Shown here piece by piece: positions 8,180-18,112 of a DNA stretch of 64,000 nucleotides. Below the pieces are notes generated by a model. That model saw nothing but the letters and a program-made list of their open reading frames with translations, ran no database searches and was not told the DNA's origin. Source of the DNA: Bradyrhizobium diazoefficiens. GTDB lineage: Bacteria > Pseudomonadota > Alphaproteobacteria > Rhizobiales > Xanthobacteraceae. The stretch's first letter is position 1, and every line of letters starts with the position of its first letter. The stretch is taken from positions 2,232,001-2,296,000 of the forward strand of contig NZ_CP067041.1 of the NCBI RefSeq assembly GCF_016599855.1, given 5' to 3'. Position numbers and translations under genes: made by a program.

Positions 8180-8314
8180 TTCACCTCGCCCCGCTTGCGG
8201 GGAGAGGTCGGATTGCGAAGCAATCCGGGTGAGGGGTGCAGGTCTTTCGATCATCTCACGTGTGGAGAGAAGCCCCTCACCCCAACCCTCTCCCCATAAG
8301 AACGGGGCGAGGGA
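8180..8314. repeat. palindromic intergenic repeat, family A
   Basis: Two palindromic arms, one with CGCTTGCGGGGAGAGGTC and one with CCCTCACCCCAACCCTCTCC, enclosing a variable centre. Related copies lie at 9081-9235 and 41875-41997. It is non-coding and folds on itself. Confidence 0.8.
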
Positions 8315-8447
8315 GCAGACCGCCGACGCCGTGTATCGCGCGCGCCAACTCGGCGTCGTAAAACCGTAGGCGCGGGGTCAAGAAACCGTAAGCTGGGAGT
8401 CAAACGGCGCAGGCACCTTCCGTCGCGATTCGACGAAGGTCTCCTGA

Positions 8448-9062
8448 ATGGCAACGCTCCGCGCTTCGTGCGCATGGACCCGGCGGCGCGGCTGGATTCT
8501 CGGCGCCGGGCAGCTCGCCTGGCTGAAGCGCGAGCTCGCCGCCTCACGCGCGACCTGGAAGGTGATCGCGGCCGACTTGCCGATCGGGCTGATCAGCCTC
8601 GATGCCGTTGCGCTCGGTGATGGGCCGCCCGACAGGCGCGAGCGCGAGATCGCCGATCTCCTCGCATCCATCAAGCACGCCAGTGTCCGCAACATCGTCT
8701 GGCTCACCGCCGACATCCACTACACCGCCGCGCATTATTACGACCCGAACAAGGCCCAGTTTCAGGACTTTGAGCCGTTCTGGGAATTCGTCTCGGGCCC
8801 GTTGCATGCCGGCAGCTGGGGGCCGGGCGAGCTCGACAACACTTTTGGTCCGGTGACGATGTACCAGAACGGCTGCAGCGAAGCGCAGGGCGAGAACCTC
8901 GCACCCAGCTTCGGCCTGCAGTTCTTCGGCCGCGTCGACATCGACGGCACCAGCGGTGTGATGAGAGTGACCTTGAAGGACGTTGACAACCGCGACCTCT
9001 GGTCGGTCGAAATCGTACCGCAGCCGCAGGCGCGCCCCGCCGTGGTGGCGCAGCATTCGTGA
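8448..9062 (+). pseudogene. N-terminally truncated PhoD-like alkaline phosphatase
   Basis: The frame encodes the C-terminal part of a PhoD-family metallophosphatase: LGAGQLAWLKRELAASRATW, KVIAADLPIGL, then NIVWLTADIHYTAAHYYDP with the metal-binding Asp and His, and FVSGPLHAGSWGP. PhoD-like proteins are about 500 residues with a Tat signal, a phosphatase N-domain and the nucleophile region; all of that (about 300 residues) is missing. The first 15 codons are Arg/Cys-rich and unlike the family, so the start is fortuitous. Family A repeats flank both ends, which may explain the deletion. Confidence 0.75.
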
Positions 9063-9080
9063 GGGACGGTTGGCTCGTTG

Positions 9081-9235
9081 AACCTCTCCCGCTTGCGGGA
9101 GAGGTCGGCGCGTCCCGGGCGATGCGAAGCATCGTCCCGCGCGCCGGGTGAGGGCTTTCTCCGCTTGGGGATTGTCCCGTTGCGGATGCACCCTCTCCCC
9201 AACCCTCTCCCGCAAGCGGGAGAGGGGCTCACCCT
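9081..9235. repeat. palindromic intergenic repeat, family A
   Basis: Second copy: CCTCTCCCGCTTGCGGGAGA near 9082 and its inverse near 9203-9225, with an inner palindrome around 9115-9145 (GGGCGATGCGAAGCATCG). It sits directly behind the truncated PhoD-like gene. Confidence 0.8.
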
Positions 9236-9404
9236 CACTTGTGGTGACAATCGCCCCAAAAGCTAACCCGATCTTGATTAGCCGCCGCGCGCCTGCCGCG
9301 TTATAGTGTCCGTTCCCGCCATCTCTTTTCCATCACCAAAGGGTCTGCTCACGCGGCACCGCCGCGCGCAGCCAGCGGGTTGAAATAACTCGGGAGCCCG
9401 TTCA

Positions 9405-10223
9405 ATGGACAATCTGGAAACACAGGGCATCAGCATCCCCAAGCTCGGCCTCGGCACCTTCCGCATGCAGGGCGATGCCTGTCGCGCCGCGGTCGAGAGC
9501 GCGCTGTCGATCGGCTATCGTCATATCGATACCGCCGAAATGTACGCCAACGAAGAGGCGATCGGCGCCGCGCTCGCAACGGCCTCGGTGCCGCGTGGCG
9601 AGCTGCACGTCACGACAAAAGTCTGGCACGAGAATCTGGCGCCGGACGCGATCCGCCGCGCCTTCGATGCCAGCCTGAAGAAGCTCAGGCTCGACCACGT
9701 CGACCTCTATCTCGTGCACTGGCCGTCGAGATCGGCGGATTGGGGCGCGGTGTTCGAGACCTTGATGAAGCTGAAGGAGGAGGGGCGCGCACGAGCGATC
9801 GGCGTTGCCAATTTCACCACGGCGCTGCTCAAGATTGCGGTCGAGGAGGTCAAGGCACCGATCGCCTGCAACCAGATCGAATATCACGCAATGCTCCATC
9901 AATCGAAGGTGCTGGCCTATCTCAAAGCCAAGTCGATCCCGCTCGTCGCTTACTGCCCGCTCGCGCAGGGGCGTGTCGCCTCGGACCCGGTGCTGAACGA
10001 AATCGGCGCTAAACACGACGCGAGCGGCGCGCAAGTGGCGTTGAAATGGCTGCTCGATCAGGACGGCGTCGCCGCGATCCCGAAGGCGTCACGCCGCGAG
10101 AGCCAGCAGGCCAATCTGGATGCGCTGAAGATCACGCTCGACGATGCTGACCGCAAGAAGATTGCCGCGCTGTCGAAGGACAGGCGTTGCGTCAATCCAG
10201 GCTTTGCGCCGGCTTGGGATTAG
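9405..10223 (+). CDS. aldo/keto reductase
   Basis: 272 residues, the normal length for the AKR3/AKR5-like group of NADPH-dependent reductases. The catalytic tetrad is intact: D42, Y47, K72 and H105. LGLGTFRMQG forms the first barrel strand, and the coenzyme-binding IPKASRRESQQANL segment lies near the C-terminus. It reduces aldehydes or ketones, 2,5-diketogluconate-type in many relatives; the physiological substrate is not determinable. It stands alone, followed by a bidirectional terminator at 10251-10274. Confidence 0.93.
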   Translation: MDNLETQGISIPKLGLGTFRMQGDACRAAVESALSIGYRHIDTAEMYANEEAIGAALATASVPRGELHVTTKVWHENLAPDAIRRAFDASLKKLRLDHVDLYLVHWPSRSADWGAVFETLMKLKEEGRARAIGVANFTTALLKIAVEEVKAPIACNQIEYHAMLHQSKVLAYLKAKSIPLVAYCPLAQGRVASDPVLNEIGAKHDASGAQVALKWLLDQDGVAAIPKASRRESQQANLDALKITLDDADRKKIAALSKDRRCVNPGFAPAWD

Positions 10224-10250
10224 TCTCGGCAGTCACTGTTGAACGCAGAG

Positions 10251-10274
10251 AAATGGCCCCGCGTGGGGCCATTT
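10251..10274. terminator. bidirectional hairpin terminator
   Basis: Perfect 10-base stem AAATGGCCCC / GGGGCCATTT with a GCGT loop, between the convergent aldo/keto reductase and His-rich protein genes. A/T tracts on both sides of the stem suit termination from either direction. Confidence 0.75.
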
Positions 10275-10289
10275 CCATTGCGTTCCGCA

Positions 10290-10511
10290 TTAGTAGTCCA
10301 TGTGGCGGTGACCGCGCTTGATCACCACGACGTTGTCGTGATGGTGCCAGCCGCGATGCCAGCCATAGTCGCGATGTTCGCGGAATTCGGCACGGGCGCC
10401 GTACGGGCCGTGATGATGACCCTTGATCACCACAGTCTCAGCACTTGCCAACGTCGGCGCCGCAACCGCGAGCGCACCCAGAGCGGCAACGACATAACCA
10501 AGCTTCTTCAT
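10290..10511 (-). CDS. small exported histidine-rich protein
   Basis: 73 residues: a signal peptide (about residues 1-24, MKKLGYVVAALGALAVAAPT then LASA) and a mature part of about 49 residues with ten or more His, several Arg and Trp (GHHHGP, WHRGWHHHD, KRGHRHMDY). The His clusters could bind metal, but no defined site is visible. The start has GGAGGA upstream, and an EcfG-type promoter ends 31 bases before the ATG, so it is probably a general-stress gene. Family unknown. Confidence 0.8.
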   Translation of the reverse strand: MKKLGYVVAALGALAVAAPTLASAETVVIKGHHHGPYGARAEFREHRDYGWHRGWHHHDNVVVIKRGHRHMDY

Positions 10512-10541
10512 GATGTCCTCCTCCAGTGGAATGCAAAGTTA

Positions 10542-10566
10542 AACCGCGCATTCGCAGGAACGTTCC
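10542..10566 (-). promoter_or_regulatory. EcfG-type promoter for His-rich protein
   Basis: Minus strand GGAAC, 17 bases, GTT; the -10 is about 31 bases before the ATG at 10511. This is the fifth full match in the window. Confidence 0.6.
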
Positions 10567-10616
10567 GGAACAACGGCAAGAGAATTCTGAATGGATATTC
10601 AGGATCGAGACGATCG

Positions 10617-11066
10617 TCAGTCGCAATGGTGTTGTGCAGGTGTCGGCGCGCCGGTCTTGACGTACTTGCCGTCCCTGATCGTGTATTCGCCGCGCTCGCT
10701 CCGATTGTAGATCGCGCGCAAATTGCCCTCGTTCGAAAGCATCAGTCCGAACTCGCGCGTTTGATGCAGCGACGGGAAGAACACCATCACATTGAGCAGG
10801 CCTTCGGCGTCGACCGTGGCGGATACCACCTCGTTCTCGTCCCTGGCGTGGCCGAAATTGCGCCGATATATCACCCGGCCGTCCTTGCTGATCTTGTAGG
10901 TCAGCACCGTGCCCTCGTGGCGGTCGGGCGGCAGCGTGCAGTCGACCGACCATGAGCCGAGCAGCCCCCACCGCTCGACCGTCGCCGCTAGCGTCTCGGC
11001 GTGAGCCAGGGATGCGAAAGCAATCCAAAGCACCGCCGCGGCCATCAAGCGGCTCAAACGATGCAT
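10617..11066 (-). CDS. exported protein of unknown function
   Basis: 149 residues with a signal peptide (MHRLSRLMAAAVLWIAFASL then AHA). The mature part begins ETLAATVERWGLLGSWSVDC and continues with beta-strand-like segments (LTYKISKDGRVIYRRNFG, GEYTIRDGKYVKTG). Two Cys (one in WSVDC, one in the final HHCD) may pair in the periplasm. The GLLGSWSVDC opening is shared with lipocalin-like exported proteins of rhizobia, but I cannot assign a function. ATG 11066 or the adjacent ATG 11069 could be the start; AGGA lies just upstream. Confidence 0.75.
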   Translation of the reverse strand: MHRLSRLMAAAVLWIAFASLAHAETLAATVERWGLLGSWSVDCTLPPDRHEGTVLTYKISKDGRVIYRRNFGHARDENEVVSATVDAEGLLNVMVFFPSLHQTREFGLMLSNEGNLRAIYNRSERGEYTIRDGKYVKTGAPTPAQHHCD

Positions 11067-11157
11067 CATGTCCTGAAAAGCCCCGCCGCGATCAGTTCGA
11101 AATTGTAGCATTCCGCGCATCGTCGTCCATGTCAGCCCCAGGCGGCCTAAGCGAACC

Positions 11158-12390
11158 TTAGGCGCGCTTCTCCACATTGGCGCTGCGGGCCGGCACGCCG
11201 AACTCCTTTCGGCAGACTTCTGCCAGCACGGCGACGCCCTCGCGGATTTGCTGGTGCGACGGGCTCGCAAAGCACAGTCGCAGCCGCGAGCCGGAGTGGC
11301 CCTTGTCGGTCGACCATTCCGGCCCCGGATTGATCGAGACGCCGGCGGCGAGCGCGGCCTGATAGAGTTTGAGCGTATCGACCTGGTCGGGCAGCTTCAC
11401 CCACAGGAAGATGCCGCCCTTGGGCTCCTCGAATTCGGCCGCGGTCCCGAACTGTTCGTTGACAGCCTCCATCAGCGTGTCGAGCTTGGTGCGCAGCGCT
11501 TTCGTCAGCGCCGGCACGTGGCTCGCGAAATGCGGCTTGCAATAGGCGGCCAGCACCATCTGCTCCAGTGCGCCGGAGCCGGCATCGGTCTTCAGCGCCA
11601 GCATACGCGACATCACATCCCAGGGGGCGACGATGAAGCCGACGCGCAGCGCCGGCGCGATCGATTTCGAGAACGAGCCGATATGGATCACGCCGCCATT
11701 GGGGCTCATTGCGTAGATTGCCGCCGGCCGCTGTCCCGACCAGACCAGGTCGGCATAGCAATCGTCTTCAAAAATCGGCACGCCATATTCGGCCGACAGC
11801 CGCAGCAATTCGGCGCGGCGTGTCTCCGGCATGATGCTGCCGGTCGGGTTCTGCACCGTCGGAATGGTGTAGATGTATTTCGGCCGGATGCCGCGGCCCT
11901 TCAGCTCGGCCAGTGTCGAGGCCAGCACGTCCATGCGCATGCCGTCTTCGTCGAGCGGAATGCCGATAGTGTTGACACCCAGCCGTGTCAGGCGCTGAAG
12001 CGCTCCCTGATAGGTCTCCTGCTCGACGATCACGGTGTCGCCGCGCGCCAGCAGCGTGTTGTTGACGAGATCGAGCGCCTGGAGCGAGCCGGAGACGATC
12101 ATGAGATCGTCGACCGTGCAGCTGATGCCCGCATCGCGCTTCAGTTTTGTCACCAGAAATTCGCGCAGCGGCAAGTAACCTTGGGGCCCATGCGCCAGCC
12201 CGTAAGTGGCGAGCGAGCGGCCCTCGCGTTGCAGGGCCTGATTGGCGGCCTCGATCAGCTCGTCGAGCGGGACCTGCTCGGAGTCGTTGTTGCCGCCGAC
12301 GAAGCTGTATTTCGCGAGGCCCGTCCAGCGTGCAGAAGGGGCCGGCAGCCCCGCGGGAAACAGGGGCGCGAAATCGAAGCTGGACGTCAT
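11158..12390 (-). CDS. PLP-dependent fold-I aminotransferase (2-aminoadipate/MocR-like catalytic type)
   Basis: 410 residues. Class I/II aminotransferase: cofactor-stacking region VSGSLQALDLV near 99-109, NPTG at 181-184, the EDDCYADL motif with the PLP-contacting Asp and Tyr (208-215), and the Schiff-base Lys at 242 in GSFSKSIAPALRVG. A substrate carboxylate Arg lies near SGSRLRLCFA. The best family match is the KAT/AAD and 2-aminoadipate group that resembles MocR regulators without their DNA-binding domain. The start is ATG 12390; its leader is identical over 18 bases to that of the binding-protein gene at 18113-19318. Confidence 0.9.
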   Translation of the reverse strand: MTSSFDFAPLFPAGLPAPSARWTGLAKYSFVGGNNDSEQVPLDELIEAANQALQREGRSLATYGLAHGPQGYLPLREFLVTKLKRDAGISCTVDDLMIVSGSLQALDLVNNTLLARGDTVIVEQETYQGALQRLTRLGVNTIGIPLDEDGMRMDVLASTLAELKGRGIRPKYIYTIPTVQNPTGSIMPETRRAELLRLSAEYGVPIFEDDCYADLVWSGQRPAAIYAMSPNGGVIHIGSFSKSIAPALRVGFIVAPWDVMSRMLALKTDAGSGALEQMVLAAYCKPHFASHVPALTKALRTKLDTLMEAVNEQFGTAAEFEEPKGGIFLWVKLPDQVDTLKLYQAALAAGVSINPGPEWSTDKGHSGSRLRLCFASPSHQQIREGVAVLAEVCRKEFGVPARSANVEKRA

Positions 12391-12394
12391 GGGA

Positions 12395-12412
12395 GCGTTC
12401 CTCGTTGTTCTT
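12395..12412 (-). promoter_or_regulatory. shared 18-base translation leader (copy 1)
   Basis: AAGAACAACGAGGAACGC on the minus strand, ending four bases before the aminotransferase ATG. It contains the Shine-Dalgarno GAGGA. An identical 18-mer at the same spacing precedes the ABC binding-protein gene (19323-19340). Confidence 0.5.
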
Positions 12413-12659
12413 ATTGAGCCGCCGGCCCGGTGCCGACCGGGCACCGCGATTTCGATGATGTCATCATGCCAGTGTTTTGCCCGACGCGTCAAACAAAATT
12501 CGTAAAATCCGTATCCTGCGTGTCAACAAGCCATTGATTTTGCGGGGCATGGCTACTGTGCATGGGGTTGTTTTCGCCTTTTCGATCTGCGGGTCGCGCC
12601 AGCGCTCGCTTAAAGCAGCGGCCGATCGGCGTCGTCGATCCCGGCCGCTTCGACCTGCG

Positions 12660-13178
12660 TTACTTCTTGCTGACCGTCCGGGTCGGACGTCCCTGGCTGA
12701 TGAAAGCGTAATGCGCATTGGCGACACCGCCAACCATCAAGGCCTCGACCGCCGGCTCGGCGATCTCGCCCGTGGCGGCCCAGTCGACGATGAAATTGGC
12801 CCCGGTCCCGCCGCGCACGTCGTCGGTCGGAATGAAGATCGAGATGGTCGCGAGCGGCTTCACGGCAATGGGCGCCTTGAGATAGGTTTCCACCTGCTTG
12901 CCCGCGGTATCGAAATAGGCGATGCGCCTGACCACCAGTGCTTGCGTCTCCGAGGCGTTGTGGACGCTCAGCGTCACAGAGAAGTCGACGCGCAGCTTGC
13001 CCTGGCTCATCGCGACGCTGGAATAGGCCGGCACGTAGAAGCCTCCGGAGACGGCGAGTTCCTCCTTCGGCATCGCCGTCAGCGAATCGGCGAAGGTCTG
13101 TTCGAGGTTCGTCTTGGGCTGCGCAGCCGCCGGCAAAGCGGACCCGAGCGGACCTAGCAGGACCATCAGCCAGAGCAC
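12660..13178 (-). CDS. DUF3124 exported protein
   Basis: About 172 residues from GTG 13178: a signal peptide (LWLMVLLGPLGSALPAAAQ) and a DUF3124 body with GGFYVPAYSSVAMSQGKLRV, FSVTLSVHNASETQALVV, VKPLATISIFIPTDDVRGGT and GANFIVDW. The Ig-like beta-sandwich pattern suggests a periplasmic binding or structural role; the family has no known activity. The start is uncertain: ATG 13166 gives a shorter signal peptide, and in-frame ATGs at 13268 and 13370 add Arg-rich sequence that is unlikely to be exported. Confidence 0.8.
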   Translation of the reverse strand: MLWLMVLLGPLGSALPAAAQPKTNLEQTFADSLTAMPKEELAVSGGFYVPAYSSVAMSQGKLRVDFSVTLSVHNASETQALVVRRIAYFDTAGKQVETYLKAPIAVKPLATISIFIPTDDVRGGTGANFIVDWAATGEIAEPAVEALMVGGVANAHYAFISQGRPTRTVSKK

Positions 13179-13444
13179 GATCCGTAGGTGATGGGCTGCT
13201 CGCTTGCCGCATCGCGACCGGTCTTCACGGGGCGGCAAAAGCGACCAATCTGGCAAGTATGGGCTCATTCGCGAGATCACCCTCCGTGGTCTGTTTGGCG
13301 GGATGCCGGGACCTGCTCGCCCACCCCGCGGCCGCCGATCCTGCCCTACCTTTATCGCCGGCGTCTGCATAGGTCCATTCGATCCGGGACTGCGGTCAGG
13401 TCGCAGGAATCCGTTGCGTCCAGAACACTAGCGCTTGGGCCCAA

Positions 13445-13483
13445 GTCGGGCTAAGGCGTCGGGCTAAGGCGTCCGGCTAAGCC
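13445..13483. repeat. three 13-base tandem repeats before ribB
   Basis: GTCGGGCTAAGGC twice, then a diverged GTCCGGCTAAGCC, ending 26 bases before the ribB start. The ribosome-binding site lies between the array and the ATG. Confidence 0.75.
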
Positions 13484-13509
13484 GGCCCGTAACCAATAGA
13501 GATTGGGAA

Positions 13510-14586
13510 ATGCCCGATAACGTTCAGGAAGTCTTGCAGGCCTTTGCCCGGGGCGAACTCGTTGTCGTGACCGATGACGAGGACCGCGAGGGCGAGGGCG
13601 ATCTGATCGTCGCCGCCTCGTTCTGCACGGCGGAAAAAATGGCCTTCATCATCCGCCACACCTCCGGCATCGTCTGCGCGCCGATCACGACCGAGGACGC
13701 GCGCCGGCTGCGGCTCGACCCGATGGTCGCCCACAATGATTCCGCCCACACCACCGCGTTCACGGTCTCGATCGACTACAAGCCCGACGGCGGCACCGGC
13801 ATCTCGGCGGAGGAGCGCGCCTCGTGCTGCCGCGCGCTCTCCAATCCCAATGCCGGCGCCAACGACTTCGCCCGGCCCGGCCATATCTTTCCGCTGATCG
13901 CCAAGGACGGCGGCGTGCTGCTGCGTTCCGGCCATACTGAAGCCGCGGTCGATCTCTGCAAGCTCTCGGGCCTGCCGCCGGTCGGCGTCATCAGCGAGTT
14001 GATGAACGACGACGGCAGCGTGATGAAAGGCGAGCAGGTCGCCCGCTTTGCCGCCCAGCACAAGCTGAAGCACGTCACCATCGCCGACATGATCGCTTAC
14101 CGGCAGGCGCGCGAAAAGCTGATCGAGCGGGTCTCGACCTTCACGACCGAAAGCCCGATCGGGCCGCTTCAGGGCTATGCCTACCGCTCGCCGTTCGATT
14201 CCATCGCCCATGTCGCTTTCGTCTATAACGGAGTCGGCGACGGCAAGAACGTGCTGACGCGCTTCCACAAGCCGAATATCGTCAAGGACACCTTTACCGG
14301 CCACAAGCGCATGGCGGCCGTGCTCGAGCACTTCAAGAAGTCCGGCCGGGGTGTGCTGGTTTACTTGCGTGACGGTGCCGCGGGCGTCCCCGTGGCGCCG
14401 CTGCCGGACGAGACGTCGACGGAAGCCGACCGCAACCGCCAATGGCGCGAGGTCGGCGTCGGCGCGCAGATCTTGCGCGATCTCGGCGTCACCTCAATCC
14501 GCCATCTCACCTCGTCGGTGCACGACTACAAAGGCCTGTCGGGCTTCGGCATCGAGATCGTCGCCAACGAGCAGCTTGATAGCTAG
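13510..14586 (+). CDS. ribB: 3,4-dihydroxy-2-butanone-4-phosphate synthase with degenerate GTP-cyclohydrolase-II-like domain
   Basis: 358 residues. Residues 1-205 are a complete DHBP synthase: acidic Mg site [10 protein letters not shown] (22-31), the catalytic loop [16 protein letters not shown] (89-104), RPGH (122-125) and GHTEAAVDL (141-149). It converts ribulose-5-phosphate to the four-carbon precursor of riboflavin. Residues 210-358 align with GTP cyclohydrolase II but lack the three zinc-binding Cys; the usual position reads [14 protein letters not shown]. The second domain should therefore be catalytically dead, a pattern known for RibBA-like proteins of rhizobia. No FMN riboswitch is visible upstream. 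Confidence 0.93.
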   Translation: MPDNVQEVLQAFARGELVVVTDDEDREGEGDLIVAASFCTAEKMAFIIRHTSGIVCAPITTEDARRLRLDPMVAHNDSAHTTAFTVSIDYKPDGGTGISAEERASCCRALSNPNAGANDFARPGHIFPLIAKDGGVLLRSGHTEAAVDLCKLSGLPPVGVISELMNDDGSVMKGEQVARFAAQHKLKHVTIADMIAYRQAREKLIERVSTFTTESPIGPLQGYAYRSPFDSIAHVAFVYNGVGDGKNVLTRFHKPNIVKDTFTGHKRMAAVLEHFKKSGRGVLVYLRDGAAGVPVAPLPDETSTEADRNRQWREVGVGAQILRDLGVTSIRHLTSSVHDYKGLSGFGIEIVANEQLDS

Positions 14587-14726
14587 CGCGATCATTCCGA
14601 GGTGCGCCACGCGCATCCCCGGGATTTGCGCAGACCCGTACATCCGCAACGCAATTGCACTTGTTGCCGCGGCGTTTTAGTTTGTCGGGCAATTTTAAGA
14701 CGGAACCAGACCCGAAAGGACGTTTC

Positions 14727-15941
<1,215 letters not shown>

Positions 15942-15950
15942 TATGTTCTC

Positions 15951-16050
15951 CGTCATTCCGGGGCGATGCAAAGCATCGAACTATGGTGCGCAATTGCGCA
16001 CCTGAGAATCTCGAGATTCCGGGTTGCCCTTCGAGCGCCCCGGAATGACG
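15951..16050. repeat. palindromic intergenic repeat, family B
   Basis: Begins CGTCATTCCGGGGCGATGCA and ends in its near inverse CGCCCCGGAATGACG, with inner palindromes. Other copies or partial copies are at 17003-17043, 31149-31230 and 47590-47695. Confidence 0.85.
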
Positions 16051-16071
16051 TCAAAGAACAAAGAAGATGCC

Positions 16072-16995
16072 ATGTCCGACAACTACGACGTCCCGTTCAA
16101 CCGCAACTTTCCGCTTAAGCCGGGTGTCGTCGAGGAAGTCCGCCCCGGCGTGCGGCGCGTCCTGTGCAACAATCCGAGCCCGTTCACCTTCACCGGTACC
16201 GTCAGCTACATCATAGGCACAGGCAACGTCGCGATCATCGATCCCGGCCCAGACGATGAGGCTCATGCGGCGGCGCTGCTCGAGGCCGTGCGTGGCGAGA
16301 CGGTGAGCCATATCTTCGTCACCCACACCCACCGTGATCATTCGCCCAATACACCGCGCATCAAGCAGGCGACCGGCGCGCCGGTGTATGCCGAGGGCCC
16401 GCATCGCGCCTCGCGCCCGCGCTTCGAGAGCGAGAAGCACAATCCGGAATCGGGCGCCGACCGCGACTTCGCGCCCGACGTCAGGATCGCCCATGGCGAC
16501 GTCGTCGAAGGCGCAGGCTGGCGGCTCGAGGCCGTGGCCACGCCCGGCCATACCGCCAATCACCTTGCTTTTGCCTGGCCCAAGCGAAAGTTCAGCTTCG
16601 TCGGCGATCACGTCATGGGCTGGTCGACCTCGATCGTGGCGCCGCCCGACGGCTCGATGATCGACTACATGGAGTCGCTCGATCGCCTCGCCGCGCGCGC
16701 GGAGGATCTGTACTTCTCCGGCCACGGCCCCGAAATCCCTGATGGTCCTCGCTTCGTGCGTTTCCTGATCCGTCACCGCAAGGCACGCGAGGCCTCGATC
16801 CTGCACCGCCTCGCCAAGGGCGAGGCCGACATCCCGACCCTGGTGCGGGCGATCTATATCGGCATCGATCCCAGGCTGACCACGGCCGCCGGCTATTCCG
16901 TGCTGGCGCATCTGGAAGACCTCGTCGCACGTGGTGTCGTGGCGACCGACGGCGATCCCGTGATCGGCGGAACGTATCGGATGGCGGGCGCTTAG
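16072..16995 (+). CDS. metallo-beta-lactamase-fold hydrolase (LACTB2/GloB-like)
   Basis: 307 residues. The binuclear zinc site is intact: HTHRDH at 85-90, the conserved His in TPGHTANHLAF and the bridging Asp in FVGDHVMGW, with a late His in FSGHGPE. A winged-helix-like C-terminal domain (about 225-300) is typical of the LACTB2 group, which includes RNA endonucleases and thioester hydrolases. In Bradyrhizobium these genes are usually annotated only as MBL-fold hydrolases, so the substrate is open. It lies between two family B repeats. Confidence 0.88.
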   Translation: MSDNYDVPFNRNFPLKPGVVEEVRPGVRRVLCNNPSPFTFTGTVSYIIGTGNVAIIDPGPDDEAHAAALLEAVRGETVSHIFVTHTHRDHSPNTPRIKQATGAPVYAEGPHRASRPRFESEKHNPESGADRDFAPDVRIAHGDVVEGAGWRLEAVATPGHTANHLAFAWPKRKFSFVGDHVMGWSTSIVAPPDGSMIDYMESLDRLAARAEDLYFSGHGPEIPDGPRFVRFLIRHRKAREASILHRLAKGEADIPTLVRAIYIGIDPRLTTAAGYSVLAHLEDLVARGVVATDGDPVIGGTYRMAGA

Positions 16996-17002
16996 CCTTG
17001 AG

Positions 17003-17043
17003 CGTCATTCCGGGGCGCGCGTCAGCGCGAGCCCGGAATGACG
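17003..17043. repeat. short family B palindrome, possible terminator
   Basis: CGTCATTCCGGG and CCCGGAATGACG arms close around GGCGCGCGTCAGCGCGAG. It lies between the convergent MBL and DUF1499 genes, so it can act as a transcription end for both. Confidence 0.75.
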
Positions 17044-17050
17044 GCGGGAG

Positions 17051-17905
17051 TTATTTCTTCACCGTCTTCGCCGGCGCTTTCGGCGGCGCCACCGGGGTCT
17101 TCTTCACCGGCTTCAGTGCGTCGGCATCGGCGGCGGTGTTGAGGTCGTCGATGAATTTCGTCACGCGCGCGGCGTTGCTGCCGAGGTCGCTCTCGAAATA
17201 GCGCGAGGCGGAGCGAATATCGACGCGGGAATCCTCGCCGTCAGGCATGACCCTGATCGAGATGTCCTCGCGAAAGCCCATGATCGGTGTGCGCGCCACC
17301 GCCTCGATGCGGCCCATGCGGCGCGGTGGCTGCGGCTCGCGTTCGTCGATGACGGTCCATTTGCGCTTGATGACGAGCTGGCGCGCGATCGCATAGGCGC
17401 GGTCGACGGGGATCTCGAGCTCGATCGGCTCGATATCGGGATAGAACTGGCGCTGCTGCTCGGCCGAGTAGAGACCGGCATAAACAGCGGTGTTGGTGCC
17501 GTCGCCGGTGCGCAGGCGCGACAGCGCCTCGAAGCGCGGCGGGTCGATGGGATCGGTGGTGATGTCGTGGATATGAGGCAGCTTGCGGTAGAGCACGGCT
17601 TGATAAGCGGGATAGGCGAGGATCGCCCCGTCGATGAGGAAAGCGAGCAGGATGCGCGCCATGCCGCGCGAGCCGTTCTGCCAGATCGCGGCAAAGCCGG
17701 CGAGCCCGAACAGGATGGAAAGCCCGGCGATAGCGAGCCCGCCGAAGAAGGTAGCTAGCGCCGGCTTCATCTCCAGGAAGTCGAAGCGGACGATGATGAT
17801 CGACACCACCACCGCCACCACGGCGAACACGGCCAGATTGCGCGCCCAGGTCGCGAGGCTGGACACGGGCTCCGACTGATAGGGAGCGGAAAACCTGCGG
17901 GCCAT
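17051..17905 (-). CDS. DUF1499 membrane protein
   Basis: 284 residues. Three hydrophobic N-terminal helices (about 22-40, 48-72 and 83-100) are followed by a soluble DUF1499 domain from about residue 110 (LPHIHDITTDPIDPPRFEAL, then ARTPIMGFREDISIRV and DSRVDIRSASRYFESDLGSN). The C-terminal tail is a Lys/Pro/Ala linker. DUF1499 proteins are of unknown function and often face the periplasm. It has no obvious partner gene. The start at ATG 17905 gives a good N-terminal membrane topology. Confidence 0.85.
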   Translation of the reverse strand: MARRFSAPYQSEPVSSLATWARNLAVFAVVAVVVSIIIVRFDFLEMKPALATFFGGLAIAGLSILFGLAGFAAIWQNGSRGMARILLAFLIDGAILAYPAYQAVLYRKLPHIHDITTDPIDPPRFEALSRLRTGDGTNTAVYAGLYSAEQQRQFYPDIEPIELEIPVDRAYAIARQLVIKRKWTVIDEREPQPPRRMGRIEAVARTPIMGFREDISIRVMPDGEDSRVDIRSASRYFESDLGSNAARVTKFIDDLNTAADADALKPVKKTPVAPPKAPAKTVKK

Positions 17906-18055
17906 AATGCTCGATCACCGATTTGGGTCGCCGGTTATGGGTTGGGACGGCGACGGGAACACGCTGACCTAGCCATTTTTCGAGGAGCTGTGAAGCGGAT
18001 TATCCCGGGAGGTTCTGCCGGTGGCGATTGGCCTTCGCAGTCCCGCGTCTGCGAA

Positions 18056-18085
18056 AACGGGGCGCGCCGGCAAGCGCGCCCCGTT
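18056..18085 (-). terminator. terminator after ABC binding-protein gene
   Basis: Perfect 12-base stem AACGGGGCGCGC / GCGCGCCCCGTT with a 6-base loop, 28 bases past the stop of the minus-strand binding-protein gene; the minus strand continues with T residues. Confidence 0.7.
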
Positions 18086-18112
18086 CTTCCGATCATCGGC
18101 TGGATGTCAGTA

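Noticed and set aside
13380..13509. FMN riboswitch before ribB
   Set aside because: The conserved RFN box sequences are not visible; only short tandem repeats are present.
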